36,127 nt of DNA from Actinomycetes bacterium (GTDB lineage: Bacteria; Actinomycetota; Acidimicrobiia; Acidimicrobiales; RAAP-2). Shown here piece after piece: positions 26,376 to 34,556 of this stretch. The stretch spans positions 1 to 36,127 of the forward strand of contig JAJZJT010000003.1 in assembly GCA_021809995.1 (NCBI GenBank), read 5' to 3'. The stretch's first letter is position 1, and every line of letters starts with the position of its first letter. Under the pieces are notes generated by a model. It searched no databases and had not been told where the DNA came from. It saw only the letters and a program-made list of their open reading frames with translations. Made by a program: the position numbers and the translations under genes.

Positions 26376-28057
26376 GCGACCCCCCCCGAGCTGGCGGGGC
26401 GGCGGACGCTCCGGTCCACGGCGCCGGCTCGACGGCGGGAGCGGCGAGCGTCGTCGAGCGCCTCGCCCGGGCAGGCGAGCGGCCGGGGTGGGTGGGTGCC
26501 CCGTCGCTGTGGTCGCTCGTCGAGCGTCGCGCGGCCACGACGCCCGGCCGGGCGCTCGCCGTCGAGGACACCGGTGCTCGGCTGACCTTCGGTGACTACC
26601 GCGACCGGTGCCTTGCCGCCGCCGCCGGCCTCGCTCGCCACCACGGCGTGGGCGAGGGCACGCCGGTGAGCTGGGAGCTGCCCACCTGGGTCGAGTCGCT
26701 CGTGCTGGTCGGCGCGCTCGCTCGGCTCGGCGCGCGTCAGAACCCGATCATCCCCATCTACCGCGGGCGCGAGGTGGGCTTCGTCACGCGCCAGAGCGGG
26801 GCCCGGCTGCTGGTCGTGCCGCCGAGCTACCGGGGCTTCGACTTCGCCGCCATGGCCGCCGAGGTGGCGGCGGGAAGCGACGGTCTCGAGGTGCTCGTGG
26901 CGGACCGCTCGCTGCCCGAGGCTGATCCGACATCGCTCCCGCCGGCTCCGCCGGACCCCGACCGAGACGAGGACGCACCCGTTCGGTGGGTCTTCTACAC
27001 CTCGGGGACCACGGCCGACCCGAAGGGAGCCCAGCACACCGACCTGACGGTGCTCGCCGCGGCGCTCGCCATGTCGGAGTGCCTGGCCATCACCGAGGAC
27101 GACGTCTCGGCGCTCGTCTTCCCCTTCACCCACATCGGGGGCATCGGGTGGCTGCTGGCAGCTCTGGTGACGGGGTGCACGCTGCTCGTCACCGAGGCGT
27201 TCGACCCGGTGGCGACGCCGGCGTTCCTCGCTGCCCACGGCGTGACGCTCGCCGGGTCGGGCACGCCCTTCCACCAGGCGTACCTGGCTGCGCAGCGCGC
27301 GCTCGCCCCGGGCTCGGGCCCGTTGTTCCCCGTCGTGCGCGCGTACCCGGGCGGAGGAGCCCCGAAGCCTCCCCAGCTCCATCGGGACGTGCGCGCGGAG
27401 ATCGGCGGCCTCGGGATCGTCTCGGGCTACGGCCTCACCGAGGCGCCGATCGTGGCCATGGCCACCGTCGACGACCCCGACGACAAGCTGGCCGAGACCG
27501 AGGGCAGGCCGACCGCCGGAGTGACGATCCGCGTCGTCGGCCTCGACGGGCAGGTGGTGCCGTCGGGCCAGGAGGGCGAGCTGCGCGTGCGCGGACCGCA
27601 GGTCATGCGCGGGTACCTCGATGCCACGCTCGACGCCGCCGCCTTCGACGAGGACGGCTACTTCCGCACCGGCGACCTCGGCCGGCTCGACGCCGAGGGC
27701 TACGTGACGATCACAGGCCGGTTGAAGGACGTGATCATCCGCAACGGCGAGAACATCTCGGCGAAGGAGGTCGAGGACCTGCTCTACGCCCACCCGGCGG
27801 TCGCCGACGTCGCCGTCGTCGGCCTGCCCGACGAACGCACCGGCGAGCGGGCCTGCGCGGTCGTGGCGCTCCACCCCGGGGCCGACCTCGACCTCGAGGG
27901 CGTCCGTTCGTTCCTCGTCGGCGCGGGGCTCCGGGTCCAGGCCGCGCCCGAGCAGCTCGAGGTGGTGGCCTCGGTCCCTCGCAACCCGGCTGGCAAGGTC
28001 TTGAAGCAGGCCCTGCGTGACCGCTACGCCGCCGGGAGCGCTCGGCCGGCGGGCTGA
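26372..28057 (+). CDS. AMP-dependent acyl-CoA ligase, cyclohexanecarboxylate/medium-chain type
   Basis: The 561-residue enzyme starts at GTG overlapping the preceding stop. The P-loop is WVFYTSGTTADPKGAQHTD; FPFTHIGGIGWLLAALVTGCTLLV and YPGGGAPKPPQ follow. Further on are GYGLTEAP, YFRTGDLGRLDAEGYVTITGRLKDVIIRNGENISAKEVEDLLYAHP and the catalytic Lys in NPAGKVLKQALRDRY. The NGENISAKEVE hinge and GGG motif resemble ligases for alicyclic or medium-chain acids. It should produce a CoA thioester; the exact acid cannot be read from the sequence. The first 40 residues are an Ala/Gly-rich extension. Its last codons lie in a perfect 35-base tandem duplication. Confidence 0.88.
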   Translation: MSDPPRAGGAADAPVHGAGSTAGAASVVERLARAGERPGWVGAPSLWSLVERRAATTPGRALAVEDTGARLTFGDYRDRCLAAAAGLARHHGVGEGTPVSWELPTWVESLVLVGALARLGARQNPIIPIYRGREVGFVTRQSGARLLVVPPSYRGFDFAAMAAEVAAGSDGLEVLVADRSLPEADPTSLPPAPPDPDRDEDAPVRWVFYTSGTTADPKGAQHTDLTVLAAALAMSECLAITEDDVSALVFPFTHIGGIGWLLAALVTGCTLLVTEAFDPVATPAFLAAHGVTLAGSGTPFHQAYLAAQRALAPGSGPLFPVVRAYPGGGAPKPPQLHRDVRAEIGGLGIVSGYGLTEAPIVAMATVDDPDDKLAETEGRPTAGVTIRVVGLDGQVVPSGQEGELRVRGPQVMRGYLDATLDAAAFDEDGYFRTGDLGRLDAEGYVTITGRLKDVIIRNGENISAKEVEDLLYAHPAVADVAVVGLPDERTGERACAVVALHPGADLDLEGVRSFLVGAGLRVQAAPEQLEVVASVPRNPAGKVLKQALRDRYAAGSARPAG

Positions 28058-28100
28058 GCCGAGCCGCCGGGAGCGCTCGGCCGGCGGGCTGAGCCGAGCC
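28031..28100 (+). repeat. Perfect 35-base tandem duplication spanning a stop codon
   Basis: Unit 28031-28065 is repeated exactly at 28066-28100, with the first 6 bases of a third copy following. It covers the last codons and TGA of the acyl-CoA ligase and most of the 53-base gap to the convergent MFS gene. Each unit contains the self-complementary GAGCGCTC flanked by GCCGG and CCGGC, so each copy can fold into a stem that may act in termination on both strands. Confidence 0.9.
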
Positions 28101-28110
28101 GCCGGGGCCC

Positions 28111-29979
28111 TCAGCTGCCGACGACGGCGCCTCCGACCGCCTCGTCACCCAGGTCGTCTCCGCCGAGCTCCTCGTCGGTCATCCCGGCGGCGGCACCGGC
28201 GCCGACCTCCTCCATCGCCACCTCGGCGGCGGCGCCGAGCCCGGACTCGGCCTGGGCGGCCGGCGAGAGGCGCGACGGGGTGCGCTGGCCGCCACGCAGC
28301 GAGGAGAAGACCGCGGCGAGGAAGCACGACGCCGCCGCCATGTCGAAGGCCAGGCGGAGCCCGTGGCCGAAGGGCCCCGAGATGAGGTGGGGGAAGAAGC
28401 TGCGACCGGTCAGGTAGTGGGCGTGCGCCGCACCGACCTGGTGGAGCACGTGCGGCCCGAGCAGTTCCTGGATCGGGTTGAGGCCGAGGAACGCGGCGAA
28501 GAGGCTGCCGATGGGCGGGATGTGGGCGACCGCCTGCGCCGACGCGGCCGGAACGCCCTGGGCGGTCAACCCGGTGAAGAGGGCGGTGGGCAGCTTGGCG
28601 GCGAGCCCGAGGGCGATCACCGTGAAGAACACGCCGATCGACAGGACGCTCGCCGAGTTCTGGAACGTGTTGAGCATGCCGGCGCCGGCACCTCGCTGGT
28701 CGATGGGGAGGCTGTTCATCACCGCGCTGGTGTTGGGCGCGGCGAAGAGCCCCATCGAGATCCCCACCAGCAAGAGCATGAGGGCGAAGGCTGGGTAGGG
28801 GAAGTTCATCGGGAGCAGCTGGAGGAGCACGAACGACACGCCGGTGAGCGCCAGGCCGGCCGTGGCGAAGGGGCGGGCGCCGTAGCGGTCGGCGAGGCGG
28901 CCCGACACCGGGCCGGCGAGCAGGAAGCCGATGGTGAGGGGGACCATGTAGATACCGGCCCACAGCGGCGTCTCCTGGAACGAGTAGCCGTGCTGCGGCA
29001 GCCAGATCCCTTGCAGCCAGATGATGAGCATGAACTGGAGCCCGCCTCGGGCGAGGGCGCCGAGGAGGGCGGCGATGTTGCCCATGGCGAAGGGCCGGCT
29101 CCGGAACAGGTGGAGCTGGAACATCGGCTGGTCGACGTGGAGCTCGATGAAGACGAAGCCCACCAGCACGACGGTGCCACCGAGGAGGCACGCCAGCACG
29201 AACGGGCTCGTCCAGCCCATGGTGTGGCCACCGTAGGGCTGGAGGCCGTAGACGATGCCCGTGAGCACCCCGATGAGGCCCACGGCGAAGGTGATGTTGC
29301 CGGTCCAGTCGATCCGGGCATGCACTCGTCGACCGTTGTCGCGCAGCTTGGCGTACGCCCACACCGTCCCGAAGAGCCCGAAGGGGACCGACACCAAGAA
29401 GACCAGGTGCCACTCGACCGGGGCGAGGACGCCCCCGAGGATCAGGCCCAGGAACGAGCCGCCGATCGCCGCGACCGCGTTGATGCCGAGGGCGAGCCCC
29501 CGCTCGTCGGCCGGGAAGGCGTCGGTGATGATGGCGCTCGAGTTGGCGAAGAGGAAGGCGCCGCCGACGCCCTGGCCGATCCGCATCACGATGATCCACA
29601 GGGCGCCGGCCGGCCCGGTCATCCAGGTCACGGCGAGCAGGATCGAGAAGACCGTGAAGACGGCGAAGCCGAGCGTGTACATGCGGACCCGGCCGAACAT
29701 GTCGCCGACGCGCCCGAGGCTGACGACGAGGACCGACGTGACGAGCAGGAACCCCATCAGGATCCACAGGAAGTAGGACGTGTTGGAGGGGGCCAGCGGG
29801 TTGAGCTTGATGCCGCGGAAGATGTTGGGCAGGGCGATCAGCAGGATGGACCCGTTGATGGTGGCCATCAGCATGCCGATGGTGGTGTTGGACAGGGCGA
29901 TCCACTTGTAGCGGTCCGGGTGGCCCGCCGGGGGCGGCGCCCCTGTCGCCCGCTGCTCCTCGTGCTGCTCGTCGCTCAT
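28111..29979 (-). CDS. MFS drug exporter, DHA2 (14-helix) family
   Basis: The 622-residue inner-membrane transporter has about 14 hydrophobic segments. Motif A is [14 protein letters not shown] after helix 2, and a motif C-like [18 protein letters not shown] lies in helix 5, the antiporter signature. A second A-like loop is [16 protein letters not shown]2 members of the EmrB/QacA group export drugs or other hydrophobic compounds by proton exchange. The last 75 residues form a Glu/Asp/Ala/Gly-rich tail after helix 14, which is unusual. ATG 29979 has GAGGAACG just upstream. It is divergent from a MarR regulator, a classic regulator/efflux arrangement, so it is probably repressed by MarR and induced by the substrate. 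Confidence 0.9.
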   Translation of the reverse strand: MSDEQHEEQRATGAPPPAGHPDRYKWIALSNTTIGMLMATINGSILLIALPNIFRGIKLNPLAPSNTSYFLWILMGFLLVTSVLVVSLGRVGDMFGRVRMYTLGFAVFTVFSILLAVTWMTGPAGALWIIVMRIGQGVGGAFLFANSSAIITDAFPADERGLALGINAVAAIGGSFLGLILGGVLAPVEWHLVFLVSVPFGLFGTVWAYAKLRDNGRRVHARIDWTGNITFAVGLIGVLTGIVYGLQPYGGHTMGWTSPFVLACLLGGTVVLVGFVFIELHVDQPMFQLHLFRSRPFAMGNIAALLGALARGGLQFMLIIWLQGIWLPQHGYSFQETPLWAGIYMVPLTIGFLLAGPVSGRLADRYGARPFATAGLALTGVSFVLLQLLPMNFPYPAFALMLLLVGISMGLFAAPNTSAVMNSLPIDQRGAGAGMLNTFQNSASVLSIGVFFTVIALGLAAKLPTALFTGLTAQGVPAASAQAVAHIPPIGSLFAAFLGLNPIQELLGPHVLHQVGAAHAHYLTGRSFFPHLISGPFGHGLRLAFDMAAASCFLAAVFSSLRGGQRTPSRLSPAAQAESGLGAAAEVAMEEVGAGAAAGMTDEELGGDDLGDEAVGGAVVGS

Positions 29980-30170
29980 CGTTCCTCGGTCGTCGGTCTC
30001 GTCCGGCTGGTCCGGCTCGCTCTGGTGCAGGTCAGCTCTGGTGGACGTCGTGGGCCGTGCCCGGCCGGGTGGTGGGACCCGATGCGCAGCCGGCTGCCCG
30101 TCGAGGCAAGCGACCGTCCCGGTCGGTAGGGCGGGCGGCGCAGCGCCACCAGCCGTCCAGGGTGGCATAC

Positions 30171-30190
30171 TATTTGCTTGACCGCAACTA
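30171..30190. promoter_or_regulatory. Inverted repeat in the MFS/MarR divergent region
   Basis: TATTTGC (30171-30177) and GCAACTA (30184-30190) form a 7-6-7 inverted repeat with one mismatch, within the only AT-rich patch of the 284-base gap. TACTAT (30168-30173) beside it could be a -10 box for marR. This size suits a MarR dimer operator. Confidence 0.5.
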
Positions 30191-30263
30191 ATCAGCAGGG
30201 CGACGGTGCGCCAGCAAGACGACGAGGCAGGCCGTCCGACGACCGGGCCGGGGGCTCACGGGG

Positions 30264-30812
30264 ATGGAGACGACGACACCAGCGAAGTCCTTCGGCGCTG
30301 CAGGTGCGCACGCCGTCGACGACGCGACCGCGCTCCGGGTCGTGCTCGTCCGGCTCCAGCGCCAACTGCGGGCCCACTCCGGCGGCGCGCTCACCCCGTC
30401 CCAGGCGTCCGTGTTGGCGCGGGTCGAGCATGAGGGCCCGATGCGCATGGGCGCCCTGGCCGAGGCCGAGGGGACCTCAGCAGCTACGGTGAGCCGGCTG
30501 GTCGACACGCTCGAGGCACAGGGCCTCGTCGCGCGCGTCCCCGACCCGATCGACGGCCGGGCCAGCGTCGTCCAGCTGAGCGCCGAGGGCGGCAACCTCC
30601 TCGACGAGCTCCGGATGCGCAGCACCCGTGCGCTCCGACGCGCCCTCGAGCAGGTCGGCGCGGACGAGCGCACGGCGATCGCCTACGCCCTGCCCGCCCT
30701 CGCCGCGCTCACCGACCGGCTCCACTGCCTCGACGCCGGCAGTGATGACGGCCCTACCATCGGCGAGGCCATCGAGGAGGCCCGGTCGCGGGGGGTCAGG
30801 CCGAACCGCTGA
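30264..30812 (+). CDS. MarR-family transcriptional regulator
   Basis: The 182-residue protein is a winged-helix dimer: LTPSQASVLARVEHEGPMRMGALAEAEGTSAATVSRLVDTLEAQGLVARVPDPIDGRASVVQLSAEG. The DNA-reading helix is at about 71-88 and the wing at DPIDGRA (94-100). Such proteins usually repress divergent efflux genes and release DNA when bound by phenolic or other lipophilic ligands. No second ATG or GTG lies upstream in frame; GGGG just before ATG is a weak ribosome binding site. The gene ends 18 bases before the convergent PAS gene. Confidence 0.9.
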   Translation: METTTPAKSFGAAGAHAVDDATALRVVLVRLQRQLRAHSGGALTPSQASVLARVEHEGPMRMGALAEAEGTSAATVSRLVDTLEAQGLVARVPDPIDGRASVVQLSAEGGNLLDELRMRSTRALRRALEQVGADERTAIAYALPALAALTDRLHCLDAGSDDGPTIGEAIEEARSRGVRPNR

Positions 30813-30830
30813 CGGCGTCGCCCCGGTCGG

Positions 30831-31367
30831 TCACCCGCCGGGCTCGACCGGCGGCGCGCAGGTCGCGGTGGCGGCCCGAGGCATCGCCACGAGCACCACC
30901 TCGTCGTCGCCGTCGACCGTCGACCGCCTGATGAGCACCGACTCCGCCCACACCTCGGTGCCATCGGGGTGCACGAAGCGGTTGGTCACCCGCAGGGGTC
31001 GTGGGCGGGGTCCCGGCCCGGTGAGGAGCAGCGCAGCCTGGGCGGCGTCGTCGGGGTGGAGGCAGTCGGCGAGCTGCCGGCCGACGAGGTCGTCGCGGGT
31101 CCTCCCGGTGAGCGCAGCCAGGTCGCCTTCGGCCGTCCGGGCCCGTGCCTCGGGGCCGACCGAGATCACGACCCACGACGACGCCTTCCACGGTCCGGAG
31201 GCGCCGACCTCCTCCGTCGCCACGGCGGCCGTCGGCCGCCGACCGCCGGCGTGCCCATCCTCGTCTCCGTCCTGCCCACTCGGTTTCTCCACGCCGGTGA
31301 GTATCGACGCGCGCGGAGAGTGGCTTGAGATGGTGAACGGACGATCCTGCCTGGTCGGAGACGCCAC
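30831..31367 (-). CDS. Single PAS-domain protein
   Basis: The 178-residue form from GTG 31367 has a PAS fold at about 65-165: SSWVVISVGPEARARTAEGDLAALTGRTRDDLVGRQLADCLHPDDAAQAALLL, then RFVHPDGTEVWAESVLIRR and DEVVLVAM. PAS domains bind small ligands or mediate contacts in signalling. No kinase, GGDEF, HTH or other output domain is present, so it must work with a partner or be a remnant. The start is uncertain. GTG at 31292 (VEKPSGQD) lies seven bases after GATACT on the minus strand, a plausible leaderless start that would give 153 residues. The first 60 residues of the long form look disordered. Confidence 0.7.
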   Translation of the reverse strand: MASPTRQDRPFTISSHSPRASILTGVEKPSGQDGDEDGHAGGRRPTAAVATEEVGASGPWKASSWVVISVGPEARARTAEGDLAALTGRTRDDLVGRQLADCLHPDDAAQAALLLTGPGPRPRPLRVTNRFVHPDGTEVWAESVLIRRSTVDGDDEVVLVAMPRAATATCAPPVEPGG

Positions 31368-31386
31368 CGGCTCGTCCCCGCCCGTC

Positions 31387-31392
31387 TACGAT
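31387..31392 (+). promoter_or_regulatory. TACGAT -10 box, probable leaderless promoter of the DNA glycosylase gene
   Basis: TACGAT lies 8 bases before GTG 31401. No Shine-Dalgarno sequence lies between, so the start codon is probably at or close to the transcript 5' end. Confidence 0.45.
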
Positions 31393-31400
31393 GGCCGGCC

Positions 31401-32048
31401 GTGGCTCCCCGGGCAGTGGTCGAGGCGGTCGAGGCCCTGGCACGCCGCGACCGGGTCGTCGCCGGCCTCCTCGAGCGGCACGGTCCGCCGGCCATCGGGC
31501 GCCCGGCACCTCGTGGCGCCCGCTTCGCGGCCCTGGCCCGCTCCATCGTCTACCAGCAGCTGGCGGGGACGGCGGCGGCGTCGATCCACCGCCGGGTCGT
31601 CGACGAGCTCGGCGGCGCCGTGACGCCCGAGGCCATCCTCGCCACGCCCGCCGAGGAGCTGCGGGCCTGCGGGCTGAGCGGCGCGAAGGAGGCGGCGTTG
31701 CGCGACCTGGCGGCCAAGGTCGCCACCGGTGACGTGCCCCTCGACCGCCTTGCCCGGCTGGACGACGACACCGTGGTCGCCGCCCTCACGCGCGTCCGGG
31801 GCGTCGGGGAGTGGACCGCGCACATGTTCCTGCTCTTCACGCTGGGCCGCCTCGACGTGTGGCCAACCGGCGACTTCGGGGTCCGGGCGGGGTACGCAGC
31901 CGCATGGGGCCTCGACGTCCCGCCCCCGGCGCGCGCCCTCGCCCGCGAGGGAGACCGGTTCCGACCCCACCGCAGCCTGGTCGCGTGGTACTGCTGGCGG
32001 GCGGCCGACGAGGCGAAGCTGGCCCGGCGGGTGGCTGCAGGGCGCTGA
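31401..32048 (+). CDS. DNA-3-methyladenine glycosylase II (AlkA-type, HhH-GPD family)
   Basis: The 215-residue enzyme removes alkylated bases from DNA. It has FAALARSIVYQQLAGTAAASIHRRV near the N-terminus and the helix-hairpin-helix LTRVRGVGEWTAHMFLLFTLGRLDVWPTGDFGVR, with catalytic Asp158. It lacks the Fe-S cysteine loop of endonuclease III/MutY and the N-terminal domain of E. coli AlkA, as in short bacterial 3-methyladenine glycosylases. It stands alone, convergent with the thiolase gene, and is separated from it by a strong hairpin. No adaptive-response regulator (Ada) is nearby. Confidence 0.92.
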   Translation: MAPRAVVEAVEALARRDRVVAGLLERHGPPAIGRPAPRGARFAALARSIVYQQLAGTAAASIHRRVVDELGGAVTPEAILATPAEELRACGLSGAKEAALRDLAAKVATGDVPLDRLARLDDDTVVAALTRVRGVGEWTAHMFLLFTLGRLDVWPTGDFGVRAGYAAAWGLDVPPPARALAREGDRFRPHRSLVAWYCWRAADEAKLARRVAAGR

Positions 32049-32096
32049 GCTCCCGTCGACGGTCCGGGGGCGGCCTGGCGCTCGACCGGGCCGGTG

Positions 32097-32136
32097 CCCC
32101 GGGGCGGCACCCGGACCCCCGGGTGCCGCCCCGGGG
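32097..32136. terminator. Perfect 18-bp GC stem, bidirectional terminator candidate
   Basis: The arm at 32097-32114 (CCCCGGGGCGGCACCCGG) pairs perfectly with 32119-32136, with a 4-base loop. It sits between two convergent genes and directly touches the thiolase stop codon. There is no T-run on either side, as is common in high-GC actinobacteria. Confidence 0.75.
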
Positions 32137-33345
32137 TCAGGAGAGCCGCTCGACGATCATCGCCATACCCTGGCCCCCGCCCACGCACATCGTCTCGAGG
32201 CCGATGGTCTTGCCGGTGTCCTCGAGGGCGTTGAGCAGGGTGGTCATGATGCGGGCTCCGGTCTGGCCGAAGGGGTGCCCGAGGGCGATCGCCCCGCCGC
32301 GCACGTTGAGCTTGTCCCAGCTGATGCCGAGCTCGCGGGCCGACGGGATGACCTGGGCGGCGAAGGCCTCGTTGATCTCGACGAGGTCGACGTCGTCGAT
32401 GGTCATGCCCGCCCGCCCCAGCGTCTGGCGCACGGCGTCGACCGGTCCGAGCCCCATGATCTCAGGGTTGAGGCCTGACACGCCGCTCGCGACGATGCGG
32501 GCGAGCGGGGTGATCCCGAGCTGTGTCGCCCTGGTGTCGCTCATGACGACCACGGCGGCCGCCCCGTCGTTGAGCGGGCAGGCGTTGCCAGCCGTCACCG
32601 TGCCTCCTTCGCGGAACGCCGGCTGGAGGTTGGCGAGCCCCTCGAGGGTGGTGCTCGGCCGGGGGCCGTCGTCCTTGGTCACGACCGTGCCGTCGGGCGT
32701 GGTCACCGGGATGATCTCGCGCTCGAAGAAGCCGGACTCCTGGGCGGCCACGGCACGGGTCTGCGACTGGAGCGCGTACTCGTCCTGCTCCTGACGCGAC
32801 ACGCCCATGAGCTCGGCCACGTTCTCGGCGGTCTGGCCCATGGCGATGTACACGTCCGGCAGCGTCCCCTCGAGCGGGGCCCAGGGGTCACCGGCCTTGG
32901 GCGTGCGTGCCGCGGTGCGCTCCTCGGCGGTCGCGAACGCCGGGTGATGGGGGCCGATGTCGGCCGCGCCGTGGCGGTAGCGGCTGACCGTCTCGACCCC
33001 GGCGGCGACGAAGACGTCGCCCTCGCCCGCCCGGATGGCGTGAGCGGCCATGCGGATGGTCTGGAGCGACGACGAGCAGTAGCGGTTGACCGTCACGCCG
33101 GGGACGTTGGGCAGGCCGGCCAGCAGGGCGGCGACCCTCGCCACGTTGTAGCCGGCCTCGCCAGCGGGCTGGCCCGAGCCGAGGATCACGTCCTCCACCG
33201 TGTTGGGGTCGAGGGCAGGGACCTTGGCGAGCACTTCCTTGATCACCAGCGCGGCGAGGTCGTCGGGGCGGCAGTCGACGAGCGATCCCTTCATCGCCCG
33301 TCCGATGGGCGTGCGGCCGGTGGCGACGATGACGGCTTCGGGCAT
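32137..33345 (-). CDS. Acetyl-CoA C-acyltransferase (thiolase)
   Basis: The 402-residue enzyme cleaves or forms 3-ketoacyl-CoA. The nucleophile Cys90 is in NRYCSSSLQT; family members more often read CSSG, so the CSSS form is a small variant. NEAFAAQ, GHPFGQTGAR (His357) and CVGGGQGMA (Cys387) complete the active site. Length matches degradative thiolases. ATG 33345 has GAGGAG about 9 bases upstream; a longer open reading adds 74 Arg/Pro-rich residues that are not thiolase-like. It is encoded alone, so the pathway cannot be told. It differs from FadA6 of the steroid pathway, which has CGSSQQA at the nucleophile as I recall. Confidence 0.93.
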   Translation of the reverse strand: MPEAVIVATGRTPIGRAMKGSLVDCRPDDLAALVIKEVLAKVPALDPNTVEDVILGSGQPAGEAGYNVARVAALLAGLPNVPGVTVNRYCSSSLQTIRMAAHAIRAGEGDVFVAAGVETVSRYRHGAADIGPHHPAFATAEERTAARTPKAGDPWAPLEGTLPDVYIAMGQTAENVAELMGVSRQEQDEYALQSQTRAVAAQESGFFEREIIPVTTPDGTVVTKDDGPRPSTTLEGLANLQPAFREGGTVTAGNACPLNDGAAAVVVMSDTRATQLGITPLARIVASGVSGLNPEIMGLGPVDAVRQTLGRAGMTIDDVDLVEINEAFAAQVIPSARELGISWDKLNVRGGAIALGHPFGQTGARIMTTLLNALEDTGKTIGLETMCVGGGQGMAMIVERLS

Positions 33346-33513
33346 CAGTGAACTCCTCGGGTGTGCGCGGGCGTCAGCGGTGGCGCCGTGCCGGTCGGCG
33401 CGGCGACGACCACCCCGGGGGCCGGGGCGTCGCAAGGTTACAGGGTGGCCGCCCGGCGGATCGAGACGAGCAAAGCGGCACGGCATCGACCCGCCACCCG
33501 GCTCCCGTCGCGA

Positions 33514-33540
33514 ACGGGTCGACGGGTCGACGGGTCGACG
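33514..33540. repeat. 8-base tandem repeat ACGGGTCG, three copies
   Basis: Three exact copies plus ACG create three GTCGAC palindromes spaced 8 bases apart, in a noncoding region upstream of a secreted-protein gene. Confidence 0.9.
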
Positions 33541-33614
33541 CCAACCTGTCGCCCGGGGCACCGCCACCGTCCGCGGTCAATCTCACCCGGAGCGGTCGAT
33601 GTCAAGACTCTGGC

Positions 33615-33635
33615 GCCCAATTCTGCAAGTTGGGC
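33615..33635 (+). other. Small hairpin upstream of the first secreted protein
   Basis: GCCCAA and TTGGGC pair across a 9-base loop (TTCTGCAAG) in an AT-richer patch. It could be an operator half-site pair or an RNA stem; its role is unknown. Confidence 0.4.
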
Positions 33636-33803
33636 TTCAGTTGACGCCGGCGATGCCGATACGTGATGTCGGGCCGGGACTGTCCCGCCCGCCGTCGGTG
33701 CAGGGCGCCGTCGCCGCAGGCTGCCGGACACCGGGTCCGCCGTGGCAGCGACCGGGGACGACGAGCGGCGACGGTGCAGGACGAGAGCACTAGGAGCAGC
33801 ACT

Positions 33804-34517
33804 ATGCACGCACCCCGTCGGACGCGACGAGCGGGGCTCGTCGCCTCACTGGTCGGCGTCGCCGCCCTCGGGCTCACCGCAGCCACGACCCTCGGTCTCA
33901 CCAGCTTCACCGCCCAAGTCGGGGGCACGGGCACCTACCAGAGCGGGACGCTCGTCCTCGCCAAGCAGGTCGGCAGCGGCGCTCCGTGCCTGTCGAGCTC
34001 GAACGCCGCCGGCTCCATCACCACCAACATCGACGCCACCTGCCCGGGCAGCGACCTCGGGTCGGTCGCCACCGGGGGACCCGGGACGACCGCCACGACC
34101 ACGGTCACGCTGACCAACGAGGGGTCGGTCGCCGCCACCAGCGGGCTCGCCCTCACCACCGGCGCGTGCACGGCGACCGGCGCCCCCGATGCCGCGTCGC
34201 CGCTCGTCCCCCTGGCCACGGGCTCGGACACCACCGGCTTCTGCGGCAAGGTCGACGTGACGATCGAGGACCTGACGGGGACCGTCTCGTGCCTCTTCCC
34301 GGCGGGCGCCGGAGCCTGCCCCGCCCCGTCGAACGCAGGCGGCACCCTCGCCACGCTGGCTGCCAAGACGACGCCGCTCGCCGCCTCACTGGCACCGGGG
34401 GCTTCCGAGCAGCTCCAGATCACCACCATGCTCGACGACGGAGCGACCACCGGGGCGACCAACGCCGACCAGGGGCTGGTCGCGAGCATGCCGATGACCT
34501 ACACGCTCGCCCAGTGA
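33804..34517 (+). CDS. Secreted camelysin/TasA-like protein
   Basis: The 237-residue protein starts with a basic n-region and long hydrophobic segment (RRTRRAGLVASLVGVAALGLTAATTLGLTSFTAQ). GGTGTYQSGTLVLA follows, typical of SipW-type signal peptides and mature starts of camelysin/TasA-like surface proteins. The mature part is Thr/Ala/Gly-rich with repeated TVTLTNEGSVAATSGLAL-type beta strands and six cysteines, likely forming disulfides outside the cell. TasA relatives form fibres or coat proteins; that role is inference here. AGGAGCAGCACT precedes ATG 33804. No SipW peptidase gene is visible before the window ends. The next gene repeats its N-terminal module and may be co-transcribed, 39 bases downstream. 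Confidence 0.78.
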   Translation: MHAPRRTRRAGLVASLVGVAALGLTAATTLGLTSFTAQVGGTGTYQSGTLVLAKQVGSGAPCLSSSNAAGSITTNIDATCPGSDLGSVATGGPGTTATTTVTLTNEGSVAATSGLALTTGACTATGAPDAASPLVPLATGSDTTGFCGKVDVTIEDLTGTVSCLFPAGAGACPAPSNAGGTLATLAAKTTPLAASLAPGASEQLQITTMLDDGATTGATNADQGLVASMPMTYTLAQ

Positions 34518-34556
34518 GTTGACGGGGTCGCGCCCTCCGGCGAGCCCGACGCGCCG

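Larger units (their letters stand above)
33346..33803. other. 458-base intergenic region with short repeats and a hairpin
   Basis: No convincing gene lies here. It holds the thiolase ribosome binding site, the GTCGAC-rich repeat at 33514-33540 and a hairpin at 33615-33635. TTGACG at 33641-33646 could be a -35 box of the next gene. AGGAGC at 33790-33795 is the ribosome binding site of the next gene. Confidence 0.6.

Noticed and set aside
26342-27874. A 510-codon minus-strand frame opposite the second ligase
   Set aside because: Antisense to a ligase with complete motifs; no domain recognised.
28363-30129. A 588-codon plus-strand frame opposite the MFS gene
   Set aside because: The minus strand encodes a transporter with motif A and about 14 helices; the plus frame is a charged, low-complexity shadow.
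32137-33345. Assignment of the thiolase as FadA6 of the HIP pathway
   Set aside because: The nucleophile motif CSSSLQT differs from CGSSQQA that I recall for FadA6, and the gene is far from the fadE30 group.
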